Notes: generated by a model not told the origin, from the sequence alone. A stretch of 64,000 nt of DNA from Comamonas odontotermitis (GCF_020080045.1 NZ_CP083452.1:253001-317000); one strand, 5' to 3'. Shown: positions 18,289 through 26,497, numbered from the stretch's first letter. Program-made: numbers and translations.

Positions 18289-19476
18289 ATGAAGCGCTAT
18301 TCCTTGCAACACAGTCTGGTGGCCCTGTCCATCGGTGCCCTGATGGCTGGCGGGGCCTACGCAGCAGACCAGGTGAAAGTCGGCCTGCTCAGCACGCTCT
18401 CCGGCCCGGGCGCGGGGCTGGGTGTCGATATCCGCGATGGGTTCAACCTGGCCGTCAAGCACATGAACGGCAAGATCGGCAATCTACCGGCTGAGGTGGT
18501 GGTGGTCGACGACCAGCAGAACCCCGAAGTGGCCAAGCAGACCGCAGAACGTCTGCTCAAGCGCGACAAGGTGGATTTCATGACCGGTACGGTGTTCTCA
18601 AACGTGATGCTGGCCGTCGGGCAGCCTGCCTTTCAGAACAAGACCTTCTTCATCAGCCCCAATGCGGGTCCGTCACAGTACGCCGGCGCGCAGTGCAACC
18701 CCTACTTCTTCAATGTGTCGCAGCAAAACGACGCATTGCACGAAGCAGCCGGCAAGACCATGCAGGACAAAGGCTTCAAGCGTGTGGCGCTGATTGCGCC
18801 CAACTACCCGGCGGGCAAGGATTCGATCGCAGGCTTCAAGCGCTTCTACAAGGGTGAGATCGGCATGGAGACCTATACCGCGCTCAACCAGCTTGACTAC
18901 GGCGCGGAACTCTCCAAGATGCGCGCGGCCAATGTTGACGGCGTGTATATCTTTCTGCCCGGCGGTCTGGGTGTGAATTTCATCAAGCAGTTCGTCGGGG
19001 CAGGCCTGTCCAAGGACATGACCCTGTACGCTCCTGGCTTCTCGGCGGATGAGGACGTGATCCGCGCGGTGGGCGAGTCGATGCTGGGCACCTTCAACAC
19101 CTCGCAATGGGCGCATGACCTGGACAACGCGGCAAACAAGAAGTTTGTGGCGGATTTTCAGAAGGAGTTTGGCCGTATGCCGTCGCTGTATGCATCGCAC
19201 GGCTATGACGCCGCAAAGTTGATGGATGCAGCCGTGCGGGATGTCAAAGGCAAGCTCGACGACAAGGCTGCACTGCGCAAGGCGCTGGAGGCGGCCAAAT
19301 TCGAATCGGTGCGTGGTGCGTTCAAGTTCAACACCAACCATTTCCCGGTGCAGGATTACTACCTGCGTGTGGTGACCAAGGATGCCCAGGGCAAGCTGAC
19401 CAATCGCACGGTGGGCACGGTGTTCAAGAACCACCAGGATGCCTATGCCAAGGACTGCAAGATGCAGAACCTGTGA
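18289..19476 (+). CDS. Liv-type ABC transporter substrate-binding protein (probable aromatic acid binder)
   Basis: A 395-residue periplasmic receptor of the branched-chain amino acid type (Peripla_BP_6). Its signal peptide ends in 'AGGAYAADQ'. It has 'KVGLLSTLSGPGAGLGVDIRDGFNLAVKHMNG' at the start of lobe 1, 'VVVVDDQQNPEVAKQTAERLL', 'ALIAPNYPAGKDSIAGFK' and 'YASHGYDAAKLMDAAV'. AACGAGGAG lies upstream of the ATG. Members found in aromatic operons bind benzoates and phenylpropanoids rather than leucine. Its place after the ligase gene argues for uptake of the acid degraded here. Confidence 0.9.
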   Translation: MKRYSLQHSLVALSIGALMAGGAYAADQVKVGLLSTLSGPGAGLGVDIRDGFNLAVKHMNGKIGNLPAEVVVVDDQQNPEVAKQTAERLLKRDKVDFMTGTVFSNVMLAVGQPAFQNKTFFISPNAGPSQYAGAQCNPYFFNVSQQNDALHEAAGKTMQDKGFKRVALIAPNYPAGKDSIAGFKRFYKGEIGMETYTALNQLDYGAELSKMRAANVDGVYIFLPGGLGVNFIKQFVGAGLSKDMTLYAPGFSADEDVIRAVGESMLGTFNTSQWAHDLDNAANKKFVADFQKEFGRMPSLYASHGYDAAKLMDAAVRDVKGKLDDKAALRKALEAAKFESVRGAFKFNTNHFPVQDYYLRVVTKDAQGKLTNRTVGTVFKNHQDAYAKDCKMQNL

Positions 19477-19636
19477 GCAACCCTCAGGGCCGCTGCGCGG
19501 TTTTCCTCTTTGCACCGGCTGTCACCGGGAAAGGAGGTGGTTACCCTGCTGCGAAGCGGCCCTTGCCCGGTGCCTGCGGTTGGATCACACCGGCCACATG
19601 TGCCTCGAACCATGCCTTCATGAATAGCCGACTTCG
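19477..19636 (+). other. Intergenic leader between binding protein and permease genes
   Basis: A 160-bp gap inside the operon, much longer than the other gaps. It contains a strong anti-Shine-Dalgarno-complementary run (AAAGGAGGTGG near 19530-19540) with no nearby convincing start, and a segment at 19573-19588 that reads like the 3' end of 16S rRNA. A short inverted repeat (19567-19572 with 19588-19593) encloses that segment. A 62-codon open frame crossing it is not convincing as a gene. Confidence 0.4.
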
Positions 19637-20557
19637 ATGAACGCCATCTTGATTTTGGAGCAATCGCTCAACGGACTGCAGTTCGGCCTGATGCTTTTCC
19701 TGCTGGCGGCCGGGCTGACGCTCGTCTTCGGCATCATGGACATGATTAACCTGGCCCATGGTTCGCTCTACATGATTGGAGCCTACATGGTGGCTACCTT
19801 CAGCCAGGCCACGGGCTCGTTCTGGCTGGGCCTGGGCCTGGGTGTGCTCGCCACGGTGGTGGTGGGCGTGCTGCTGGAGTGCACCATCCTGCGCAGGCTC
19901 TACCACCGCGACCATCTGTCGCAGGTGATGGGCACCTTCGCCATCTTGCTGATGAGCAACGAAGTCGTGCGCATCATCTGGGGAGCGCAGCCGTTGATGC
20001 TGAACCCGCCCGCGGCTCTGGCCGGGCCTGTTGAATTGATGAGCGGTTTCTCCTACCCCGCATACCGCCTGCTGATCATCGGTGTGGGTCTGCTTGTGGC
20101 CTTGCTGCTGTGGCTGCTGGTCACGCGAACCCGTTTTGGCATGCAGGTGCGCGCCGGTGCCGCCAATCGCGAAATGGCGACCGCCATGGGGGCGAATGTG
20201 CGCCGTCTGTTCACCCTGGTGTTTGCGCTTGGGGCCGCCCTGTGCGCCGTGGCGGGCGGGATGCTTGGGCCGCTGCTGGCGGTGCAGGTGGGCATGGGTG
20301 AGAGCATTCTGATCCTGGCGTTTGTGGTGATCGTGATTGGCGGCATCGGCTCGATCCGCGGCGCGCTGCTGGGGGCTTTGCTGGTCGGTGTGGTCGATAC
20401 GGCAGGCCGAACCCTGGTACCGCTGCTGTTCGAAAAAACCATGGGGCCGGATGTTGCCGCCAACGCGGGCCCGGCTGTTGCCTCGATCCTGATCTATGTG
20501 CTGATGGCAGCCGTGCTGTTCTACAAACCCCAAGGCCTGTTCCCCGCCCATGACTGA
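19637..20557 (+). CDS. Liv-type ABC transporter permease (LivH family)
   Basis: A 306-residue inner-membrane permease with about eight hydrophobic segments. Family blocks are 'LNGLQFGLMLFLLAAGLTLVFGIMDMINLAHGSLYM' at the N-terminus (split around the characteristic NLAHG) and 'ANREMATAMGANVRRLFTLVFALGAALCAVAGGMLGPL', which holds the EAA-like cytoplasmic loop. It overlaps the next permease gene by 8 bp. It forms the transmembrane heterodimer with the 20550-21551 product for import of the aromatic substrate bound by the upstream receptor. Confidence 0.93.
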   Translation: MNAILILEQSLNGLQFGLMLFLLAAGLTLVFGIMDMINLAHGSLYMIGAYMVATFSQATGSFWLGLGLGVLATVVVGVLLECTILRRLYHRDHLSQVMGTFAILLMSNEVVRIIWGAQPLMLNPPAALAGPVELMSGFSYPAYRLLIIGVGLLVALLLWLLVTRTRFGMQVRAGAANREMATAMGANVRRLFTLVFALGAALCAVAGGMLGPLLAVQVGMGESILILAFVVIVIGGIGSIRGALLGALLVGVVDTAGRTLVPLLFEKTMGPDVAANAGPAVASILIYVLMAAVLFYKPQGLFPAHD

Positions 20558-21551
20558 CACTTCCGCTTCCTACTCGGCCGCGAGCGGCCCCGCGCGGCCC
20601 AGTATCCTGGATCATCGCCTTCACTGGCGGGTGATGCTGCCCGTCTTTCTGCTGCTCGTGGCATTGCCGCTGCTCGCCCGTGCAATGAATGAGGATTTCT
20701 ACATTGGCGTGGCCAGCCGCGTGCTGGTGTTTGCGCTGGCCGCGGCAAGCCTCAATTTCATCCTCGGCTTTGGCGGCATGGTCAGCTTCGGCCACGCGGC
20801 CTTCATGGGCCTGGGCGCCTACACGGTGGGCGTGCTGATGCAGCAAGGCGTGGCGTCCGCCTGGCTGGCCTGGCCGCTGGCGATGCTGCTGGGGGCAGGC
20901 TTTGCACTGGTGGTGGGGGCGATCAGCCTGCGCACGCAAGGGGTGTACTTCATCATGATCACCCTGGCATTTGCGCAGATGCTGTATTACCTGATCATGT
21001 CGTTCAAGGCCCTGGGCGGAGACGACGGCCTGTCGTTGCCCGCCCGTTCTCAGATTGGCTTTGGACTGGATTTGGGCGACGACACGACTTTCTACTACGT
21101 GGTGCTGTTGCTGGTGACCCTCTGCGTGCTGCTGATGGCGCGCATGCTCAACGCGCGTTTTGGCCATGTGCTGCAGGCGATCAAGGAGAACGAGATCCGC
21201 ATGTCCGCGATCGGCTTTCCTGTCTATCGCTACAAGCTTGCGGCTTTCACGATTGCTGGCGCCTTTGCTGGACTGGCGGGCGCCATGCTGGCCAACCAGA
21301 GCAGCTTTGTGGGCCCGGGCATGCTGCAGTGGACGCAGTCCGGAATTTTACTGATCATGGTCATTCTGGGCGGGGTGGGGCATCTGTATGGTGGCTTGCT
21401 GGGGGCTGCGGTGTTCCTGCTGCTGGAAGAGGTGCTGGCCGCCTACACCATGCATTGGCAACTGGGCCTGGGGGCGGTGCTGCTGATCGTGGTGCTGGTG
21501 GCACCCAATGGATTGCTGAGCTTGCGGCGCGGCATGTGGAGAAAGCCATGA
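20550..21551 (+). CDS. Liv-type ABC transporter permease (LivM family)
   Basis: A 333-residue membrane protein with multiple hydrophobic helices. Family blocks are 'LNFILGFGGMVSFGHAAFMGLGAYTVGVL' (NFILGFGGMVSFGHAA is typical of LivM) and 'QAIKENEIRMSAIGFPVYRYKLAAFTIAGAFAGLAGAML', which contains the ATPase-coupling loop. It starts inside the end of the LivH-type gene, and its stop overlaps the ATG of the ATPase gene, so translation is coupled throughout the transporter block. Confidence 0.93.
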   Translation: MTDTSASYSAASGPARPSILDHRLHWRVMLPVFLLLVALPLLARAMNEDFYIGVASRVLVFALAAASLNFILGFGGMVSFGHAAFMGLGAYTVGVLMQQGVASAWLAWPLAMLLGAGFALVVGAISLRTQGVYFIMITLAFAQMLYYLIMSFKALGGDDGLSLPARSQIGFGLDLGDDTTFYYVVLLLVTLCVLLMARMLNARFGHVLQAIKENEIRMSAIGFPVYRYKLAAFTIAGAFAGLAGAMLANQSSFVGPGMLQWTQSGILLIMVILGGVGHLYGGLLGAAVFLLLEEVLAAYTMHWQLGLGAVLLIVVLVAPNGLLSLRRGMWRKP

Positions 21552-22321
21552 ATACAGTGGCGACACCTTTGCTGCAGGTGCAGGGCCTGGTCAAGCGCTT
21601 TGGCGGGCTCACGGCCACCGACCATGCCAGCTTCGATGTGCATGCTGGCGAAATCCATGCGCTGATCGGCCCCAATGGCGCGGGCAAGACCACCTTGATC
21701 CACCAGCTGTCGGGGGCCCTCGCTTCCGATGAGGGGCGGATACTTTTTGCGGGCGATGCAATCCACGCCATGGCGATGCCCGCGCGGGTGCAGCGCGGGC
21801 TGGTGCGCTCCTACCAGATCACCAGCATTTTCAAGCGCCTGTCGGTGTTGGAGAACATTGCGCTGGCCGTGCAGTCGCGCGATGGCTCGAGCTGGCGCTT
21901 CTGGCGCCCTGCGCGCCTTGAAAGCGCGCGCTATGCGCAGGCTGCCGAAGTGGCCGCGCGGGTGGGGTTGTCAGCCCAACTGCAGCAACCAGCCGGCCTG
22001 CTTGCTCATGGCGAGCAGCGCCAACTGGAAGTGGGGCTGGCGCTTGCCACGCGGCCACGCATGCTGCTGCTCGACGAGCCCATGGCAGGCATGGGGCCTG
22101 AGGAATCCGAAAGCATGGTGACGCTGTTGCAGCAGTTGCGGGGGGATACCACGATCCTGCTGGTTGAGCATGACATGGATGCTGTGTTCCGCCTGGCCGA
22201 CCGCATATCGACTCTGGTGTTTGGCAAGGTGATCGCCAGTGGTACGCCCCAAGAGATCCGCAACCATGCCGAGGTCAAGCGTGCTTACCTGGGCGATGAG
22301 GCAGAGGAGGTGGCGCCATGA
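21548..22321 (+). CDS. Liv-type ABC transporter ATPase (LivG family)
   Basis: A 257-residue ATPase. Walker A is 'GPNGAGKTT' near residues 41-49. The Q-loop region 'RSYQITSIFKRLSVLENIALAVQ' and Walker B 'PRMLLLDEPMAGMG' are present, as is 'LLVEHDMDAVFRLADRISTLVFGKV' with the switch histidine. The signature motif is unusual: 'LAHGEQRQLEVGLAL', with A-H-G-E in place of the usual S-H-G-E. The start overlaps the LivM-type stop (ATGA). It pairs with the LivF-type ATPase encoded next. Confidence 0.93.
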   Translation: MNTVATPLLQVQGLVKRFGGLTATDHASFDVHAGEIHALIGPNGAGKTTLIHQLSGALASDEGRILFAGDAIHAMAMPARVQRGLVRSYQITSIFKRLSVLENIALAVQSRDGSSWRFWRPARLESARYAQAAEVAARVGLSAQLQQPAGLLAHGEQRQLEVGLALATRPRMLLLDEPMAGMGPEESESMVTLLQQLRGDTTILLVEHDMDAVFRLADRISTLVFGKVIASGTPQEIRNHAEVKRAYLGDEAEEVAP

Positions 22322-23028
22322 CGGCTCTGCTGGAAGTCGAGCAACTGCAGACCAGCTACGGTAGCAGTCAGGTGCTCTTTGGCATGCACATGCAGATTGG
22401 AGCGGGCGAGGTTGCCACCTTGCTTGGGCGCAATGGCATGGGCAAGACCACGACGGTGCGCAGCCTGCTGGGCATCACCCCGGCGAGCAGCGGCAGCGTC
22501 CGTTTTCGCGGCGAGCGCATCGAGCGGCTGGCGGCTGACCGCATTGCACGCATGGGCATGGCCGTGGTGCCTGAAGGGCGGCAGATCTTTGCAAATCTGA
22601 CCGTGCAGGAAAACCTGCTGGCCTTTGCCGCCAACCGCAATGCCTCGGAAAACCCCTGGTCGCTGGAGCGGGTGTACGCGTTGTTTCCGCGTCTGGCTGA
22701 GCGTGCGGGCAATCTGGGCAACCGCCTGTCGGGCGGAGAGCAGCAGATGCTGGCCATTGGCCGGGCGTTGATGACAAACCCGCACCTGCTGATTCTGGAC
22801 GAAGCCACCGAAGGCTTGGCGCCATTGATTCGCGAGGAAATCTGGAGCTGTCTTGCTGCCTTGCGTGCGCAGGGACAGACCATTCTGGTGATCGACAAGT
22901 ACGTCAAGCGCCTGATGGGGCTGGCTGATCGCCACACGATCATCGAGCGCGGCCAGGTGGTGTGGCAGGGCCCTTCGGCGCAGCTGCAAAGCCAGCCCGA
23001 GGTCTGGCAGCGCTATATCGGAATCTGA
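22318..23028 (+). CDS. Liv-type ABC transporter ATPase (LivF family)
   Basis: A 236-residue ATPase, the second of the heterodimer. Walker A is 'GRNGMGKTTT' near residues 37-46. 'GMAVVPEGRQIFANLTVQENLLAFA', signature 'RLSGGEQQMLAIGRALM' and Walker B 'LLILDEATEGLAPLI' are typical of LivF. The switch position reads 'LVIDKYVKRLMGLADRHTIIERG', where the usual histidine region (V-E-Q-N/H type) is replaced by D-K-Y, as is common in LivF proteins. It overlaps the LivG-type gene by 4 bp. Confidence 0.93.
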   Translation: MTALLEVEQLQTSYGSSQVLFGMHMQIGAGEVATLLGRNGMGKTTTVRSLLGITPASSGSVRFRGERIERLAADRIARMGMAVVPEGRQIFANLTVQENLLAFAANRNASENPWSLERVYALFPRLAERAGNLGNRLSGGEQQMLAIGRALMTNPHLLILDEATEGLAPLIREEIWSCLAALRAQGQTILVIDKYVKRLMGLADRHTIIERGQVVWQGPSAQLQSQPEVWQRYIGI

Positions 23029-23029
23029 A

Positions 23030-23485
23030 ATGGCAGCCTTGACTTGGCCCGAGCACGGCCCGTTTTTCCGCAGCAGCATGAGCATCCGCTTTGCACACTG
23101 CGACCCGGCGGGCATCATTTTCTTCCCGCAGTACCTGGTGCTGTTCAACGGATTGGTGGAAGACTGGTTCAACCAGGCGCTGAAGCACCCCTACGCGCAG
23201 ATGCTGGGGCCGGAGCGAACGGGTCTGCCCATTGTGCATCTGGAGTGCGATTTTCGCGCCATCGCCCGCATGGGCGATGCCGTGCACCTGGATCTGGCCG
23301 TGCAGAGGCTGGGCAGCCGCTCGCTGGAGCTGGTGCTGCGCTGCATGGGCACGGATGGTGTGCTGCGCGCGATGGCCCGCAAGGTGCTGGTCTTTACCAA
23401 CCTGGACAGCCACGCAGCCGTGGCTGTGCCCGCTCCCATTCGTGCGGCGATCGAGCGCTGGATGGTGGGCGATGGCGTGCAATAG
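23030..23485 (+). CDS. 4-Hydroxybenzoyl-CoA thioesterase-like hotdog thioesterase
   Basis: A 151-residue hotdog-fold protein. The catalytic segment 'FAHCDPAGIIFFPQYL' (Asp25) is the signature of the Pseudomonas-type 4-hydroxybenzoyl-CoA thioesterase and YbgC group. It begins one base after the transporter ATPase stop. In an aryl-CoA operon it could release CoA from dead-end or accumulating thioesters, or hydrolyse a pathway intermediate. Which ester it uses cannot be seen. Confidence 0.88.
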   Translation: MAALTWPEHGPFFRSSMSIRFAHCDPAGIIFFPQYLVLFNGLVEDWFNQALKHPYAQMLGPERTGLPIVHLECDFRAIARMGDAVHLDLAVQRLGSRSLELVLRCMGTDGVLRAMARKVLVFTNLDSHAAVAVPAPIRAAIERWMVGDGVQ

Positions 23486-23509
23486 TTTTTGATCTGGAAA
23501 GGAATCGCT

Positions 23510-23908
23510 ATGCAAGTACTACTTCCCCAGGGCTGGCCCCGCCCCAAGGGTTATGCCAATGGCGTGACGGTCACCGGGCGCCAGCTGTTCGTGGCCGGCA
23601 TGATCGGCTGGGATGCGCAAGGCGTGTTCCACACGGATGATCTGGCGGGTCAGGTGCGTCAGGCCCTGCAGAACATTGTGGCCGTACTCGAAGAAGGCGG
23701 CGCCCGGCCCGAACACATCGTTCGCATGACCTGGTACATCACCGACAAGCAGGAATACCTGGCCCAGCAGGCCGAGATCGGCAAGGCCTACCGCGAACTG
23801 ATCGGCAGCTTCAACGCCGCCATGACGGCGGTGCAGGTGGCGGCCTTGATCGAAGACCGCGCCAAGGTCGAGATCGAGGTGACGGCTGTGGTGCCGGATG
23901 CCAACTGA
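23510..23908 (+). CDS. RidA/YjgF/YER057c/UK114-family protein (enamine/imine deaminase)
   Basis: A 132-residue RidA-family protein. The start at 23510 has AAAGGA upstream. Family features are 'YANGVTVTGRQLFVAGMIGWDAQG' at the N-terminus, 'QVRQALQNIVAVLEEGGARPEHIVRMTWYITD' and a C-terminal 'IEVTAVVP'. The RidA1 catalytic arginine is not placed with confidence here, since the position corresponding to 'R..S.....' motifs reads 'AALIEDRAKVEIEVTAV'. RidA proteins hydrolyse enamines and imines to ketones and ammonia. In an anthraniloyl-CoA pathway the reduced ring intermediate is itself an enamine, which gives this gene a plausible catalytic job. Confidence 0.88.
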   Translation: MQVLLPQGWPRPKGYANGVTVTGRQLFVAGMIGWDAQGVFHTDDLAGQVRQALQNIVAVLEEGGARPEHIVRMTWYITDKQEYLAQQAEIGKAYRELIGSFNAAMTAVQVAALIEDRAKVEIEVTAVVPDAN

Positions 23909-24797
23909 GCGGGCGGTTGCCGTGGCGCCCTCGCCTTTCAAGCTTTACCGCGATTTTGAATCGCAGGCACAGATTGACGCAGCCTACGATCCGCTGCGGC
24001 CTGTGGCAGACCCGGCAGCGGCGCGCCAGCATTTTGTGCAGCGCAGTGCCCTTGCCCGGGCCCAACTGCGCTGTGAGCTGGATGTTGCGTTTGGTGCAAC
24101 CCTGGCCGAGACGTTGGACATCTTCCATGCGCCAGACGGCGTGGCGGCTCCGGTGTTCGTCTTCTTCCACGGCGGGTACTGGCGGGCCAATACCTCCAAG
24201 GAGTTCAGCTGTCTCGCATGGGGGCCGCAGGCCCTGGGCTTTTGCACGGTGGTGGTGAACTATGCCTTGTGCCCGCAGGTCAGCGTTGATGAAATCGTGC
24301 GCCAGTGCCGGGCCAGCCTGGCATGGGTTTTCCGCCATATCGAAGCCTATGGCGGAGATCCGGGCCGGGTGGTGGTGGGCGGGCACTCTGCGGGCGGACA
24401 GTTGGGCGCCATGTGCCTGCAAACGCCCTGGGCCAGAGACTACGGACTGCCCAATGACCCGCTGCGCGGAGCGCTCCTGATCAGCGGTATCTACGACATT
24501 GCCCCGTTACGCTACAGCTATCTGCAGCCTCTGATTCAGCTCGATGAAGGGGTGATTACCCGCAACTCCCCCGCGTATGGCGCCCGCAGTTGCGCCACGC
24601 CGATGCACCTGGTGTGGGGTGGGCGCGAACAAAGCGAGTTCGAGCGCCAGTCCCTGCTGATGCATGCCGGATGGCAGGCTGCGGGCAATGTGTCGGAGCA
24701 CGCAGCCCTGCCTGGCTGCGACCATTTCTCGGTGCTGCACGGGCTGGAGGATCCGCAATCGGATCTGTGCCAGCGGCTGGTGCGTCTGGCGGCTTAG
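23898..24797 (+). CDS. Alpha/beta hydrolase, arylformamidase (kynurenine formamidase)-like
   Basis: A 299-residue alpha/beta hydrolase. The oxyanion motif 'FFHGGYWRA' (HGGYW at 91-95) is the hallmark of the AFMID/BNA7 arylformamidase group. The nucleophile elbow is 'VVGGHSAGGQLGA' (Ser164), and a late 'PGCDHFSVL' supplies the His. It overlaps the RidA gene by 11 bp. Hydrolysis of N-formylanthranilate or N-formylkynurenine would feed anthranilate into the operon's pathway. Related carboxylesterases share these motifs, so the formyl substrate is an inference. Confidence 0.87.
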   Translation: MPTERAVAVAPSPFKLYRDFESQAQIDAAYDPLRPVADPAAARQHFVQRSALARAQLRCELDVAFGATLAETLDIFHAPDGVAAPVFVFFHGGYWRANTSKEFSCLAWGPQALGFCTVVVNYALCPQVSVDEIVRQCRASLAWVFRHIEAYGGDPGRVVVGGHSAGGQLGAMCLQTPWARDYGLPNDPLRGALLISGIYDIAPLRYSYLQPLIQLDEGVITRNSPAYGARSCATPMHLVWGGREQSEFERQSLLMHAGWQAAGNVSEHAALPGCDHFSVLHGLEDPQSDLCQRLVRLAA

Positions 24798-24802
24798 AAC
24801 GG

Positions 24803-26017
24803 TCAGAAATCCAGCAGGCTGAAGCCCAGCGAGAACACCGTGCGCTTGTAGTTGTAGTCGATCAGGCTGTCGCCATAGCCGTGAAACAGCTGGGCGTGCA
24901 GGCGCAGATTGCTCTTGCCGCCCATCCAGCCTTCGCCCAGCGTGTGCATCCACTCCAGGCGCCCCGAGCCCTTGCCGTGGCCGTTGAGCGAGCCGCGAGC
25001 GGTGAGGCCCATCCAGTTGCGCTGGTTCACGTTCCAGCCCAGCTTCAACTCGCCGCGACCGATGTAGTTCTGGATGCCGGGGTTGTTGTCGTCCTCGGCG
25101 CTTTCCTTGATGCGATGCCAGACCTTGGCCTGCAACTGCAGTCGGTTGTCCAGCTCGAAGCCGGTCATCAAGTAGGTGCGGTTCCAGCTGCGCGAGAGCG
25201 GATCGCTCTGGCCATTGGACTGGTGCACCAGGCCCACCCCGCTGTAGCGCCAGCGCCAGCCAAACGGCAGCTGTGCCGTAGTGGGGTAGACATAGAAAAT
25301 CTCGGGCTCATGATCAGTGGTGCGGAAGGGGCGCGACATGTCCGAGTTGAACACCTGCCAGTACGACAGACCGGTGTAGCCGATCCACAGCGAATCGCGC
25401 AGCTTGCCATTGGGGTCGGTCAGCAGATTCTGCGCGAGCTTGGTACGCACCGACAGCTGGATGCGCATTTCCTGCTTCTGGTAAGGCTCGGCGGTAGGGG
25501 CCGAGTTGCCGGGGTTGCCCGAGGTCGGTTGCTGGTTGACATGGTCACCTGCTGCAATCGACACGGAAAGCGGGCGGTAGCCACGGAAGCTGAATTTGCC
25601 GCAATCGGTGCCGGCTTCCAGTTCCCAGAAGCGTGACATCTCGGTGTAGGCATCGTTACGGCAACCCCCAATGGGAGGCGCAATCTCTTCGGTAGCCGCC
25701 AGCGCTGTGGCGGGAGCGCGCAGGCCGGTGCTGGCCGGGCTTGCCTCGGTGGCCGACGGGGCCGTTGCTGCAGCGGATACGGGAGCCGGTGTCGGCTCTA
25801 CCGACACTTGCTTGCTTTGCTGCTGCGCCCACTGGTCGAAACAGGCCAGGCGTGCGTTGCTGTCCTGCTGCTGGGTGCACTGGCGCCAGGCGGTGTCCGT
25901 GGTATTGCTTGCAATGGCGGAGGCATTCTGTGCCCAGGCAGCGGGCAGGCCCAGGCAGGCGCCCAGTGCAGAGCAGGCGAGCGCCAGCGGGGTGCGCGCA
26001 AAGAAAGTGGTGTTCAT
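24803..26017 (-). CDS. pldA: Outer membrane phospholipase A
   Basis: A 404-residue precursor of the calcium-dependent outer-membrane phospholipase A1 (OMPLA). The signal peptide ends near 'LPAAWAQ'. An Ala/Pro-rich segment (about 70-115) precedes the 12-strand barrel. The catalytic region 'VHQSNGQSDPLSRSWNRTY' gives His265, Ser267 and Asn279, with the same spacing as His142, Ser144 and Asn156 of the E. coli enzyme. The protein ends in Phe, as barrel proteins do. The start at 26017 is chosen for the signal peptide. It is longer than E. coli PldA because of the N-terminal low-complexity extension. It is convergent with the arylformamidase-like gene, 5 bp apart. Confidence 0.94.
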   Translation of the reverse strand: MNTTFFARTPLALACSALGACLGLPAAWAQNASAIASNTTDTAWRQCTQQQDSNARLACFDQWAQQQSKQVSVEPTPAPVSAAATAPSATEASPASTGLRAPATALAATEEIAPPIGGCRNDAYTEMSRFWELEAGTDCGKFSFRGYRPLSVSIAAGDHVNQQPTSGNPGNSAPTAEPYQKQEMRIQLSVRTKLAQNLLTDPNGKLRDSLWIGYTGLSYWQVFNSDMSRPFRTTDHEPEIFYVYPTTAQLPFGWRWRYSGVGLVHQSNGQSDPLSRSWNRTYLMTGFELDNRLQLQAKVWHRIKESAEDDNNPGIQNYIGRGELKLGWNVNQRNWMGLTARGSLNGHGKGSGRLEWMHTLGEGWMGGKSNLRLHAQLFHGYGDSLIDYNYKRTVFSLGFSLLDF

Positions 26018-26069
26018 GGGTATTGGAGCGAGGTGCGTGCAGACGCGAGTGGGGCTGCACGGTCGCACA

Positions 26070-26492
26070 TTATTGCTGCTGTTTGCGCATGACGAAAGGG
26101 ACACTGTTGTCTTTATCATCCAGCCAATCGCCACGGATCTCGCGTGCACAACTGCCTTCCACCACATCTCCGAGCCAGGTGCCGCTCACTTTTTTGCCGT
26201 CCGCTGATTCTTCCATCGTCAGCTTGCCCTGGTTGACATCGCCCACGACGACAGATCGGCCCGCAGGGCGTGCAATGCTGCCCTTGACCGTGCCGTTCCA
26301 CTCCGGATGCGGTGCGAGCTGCAGCTGGATGGGGCCGGGCTGACCATCCATGGTGGCTGTCCAGCGACCCAGCAGCTCCGGCTGGTCCATTTGGGCTGCC
26401 GTGGGGCAGGCTGGACGTGGTTTTTGCTGATTTGTAGCGCATGCGCTTACCAGTAAAGCGCTTGCAGCTATTAAAAATATAGTGTTTTTCAT
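26070..26492 (-). CDS. Small putative lipoprotein, unknown function
   Basis: A 140-residue protein with a lipoprotein signal peptide: 'MKNTIFLIAASALLVSAC', lipobox LVSAC with Cys18. The mature part has 'LLGRWTATMDGQPGPIQLQLAPHPEWNGTVKGSIARP', suggesting a small beta-sandwich; no family is recognised with confidence. An alternative start at 26501 would overlap the rep stop (ATGA). The signal-peptide codons coincide with a copy of the dispersed repeat (26445-26472). It lies 53 bp upstream of pldA on the same strand. Confidence 0.78.
   Translation of the reverse strand: MKNTIFLIAASALLVSACATNQQKPRPACPTAAQMDQPELLGRWTATMDGQPGPIQLQLAPHPEWNGTVKGSIARPAGRSVVVGDVNQGKLTMEESADGKKVSGTWLGDVVEGSCAREIRGDWLDDKDNSVPFVMRKQQQ
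26445..26472 (+). repeat. Dispersed palindromic repeat, copy inside a lipoprotein signal-peptide sequence
   Basis: Fits GCTT-N7-AAGCGCT-N5-CTATT with exactly the spacing found in the intergenic copies at 32200-32227 and 36249-36276. Here it is read in the minus direction as codons of the lipoprotein signal peptide. Confidence 0.6.
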
Positions 26493-26497
26493 GCGAA

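Noticed and set aside
19439..19627. A 62-codon cysteine-containing open frame ahead of the LivH-type gene
   Set aside because: It overlaps the end of the binding-protein gene, lacks a positioned ribosome site, and its Cys pairs do not form a recognisable zinc motif.
23510..23908. Reading the RidA gene as part of a purely housekeeping unit
   Set aside because: Its close linkage to the aryl-CoA genes, with an 11-bp overlap to the next gene, favours a pathway role.
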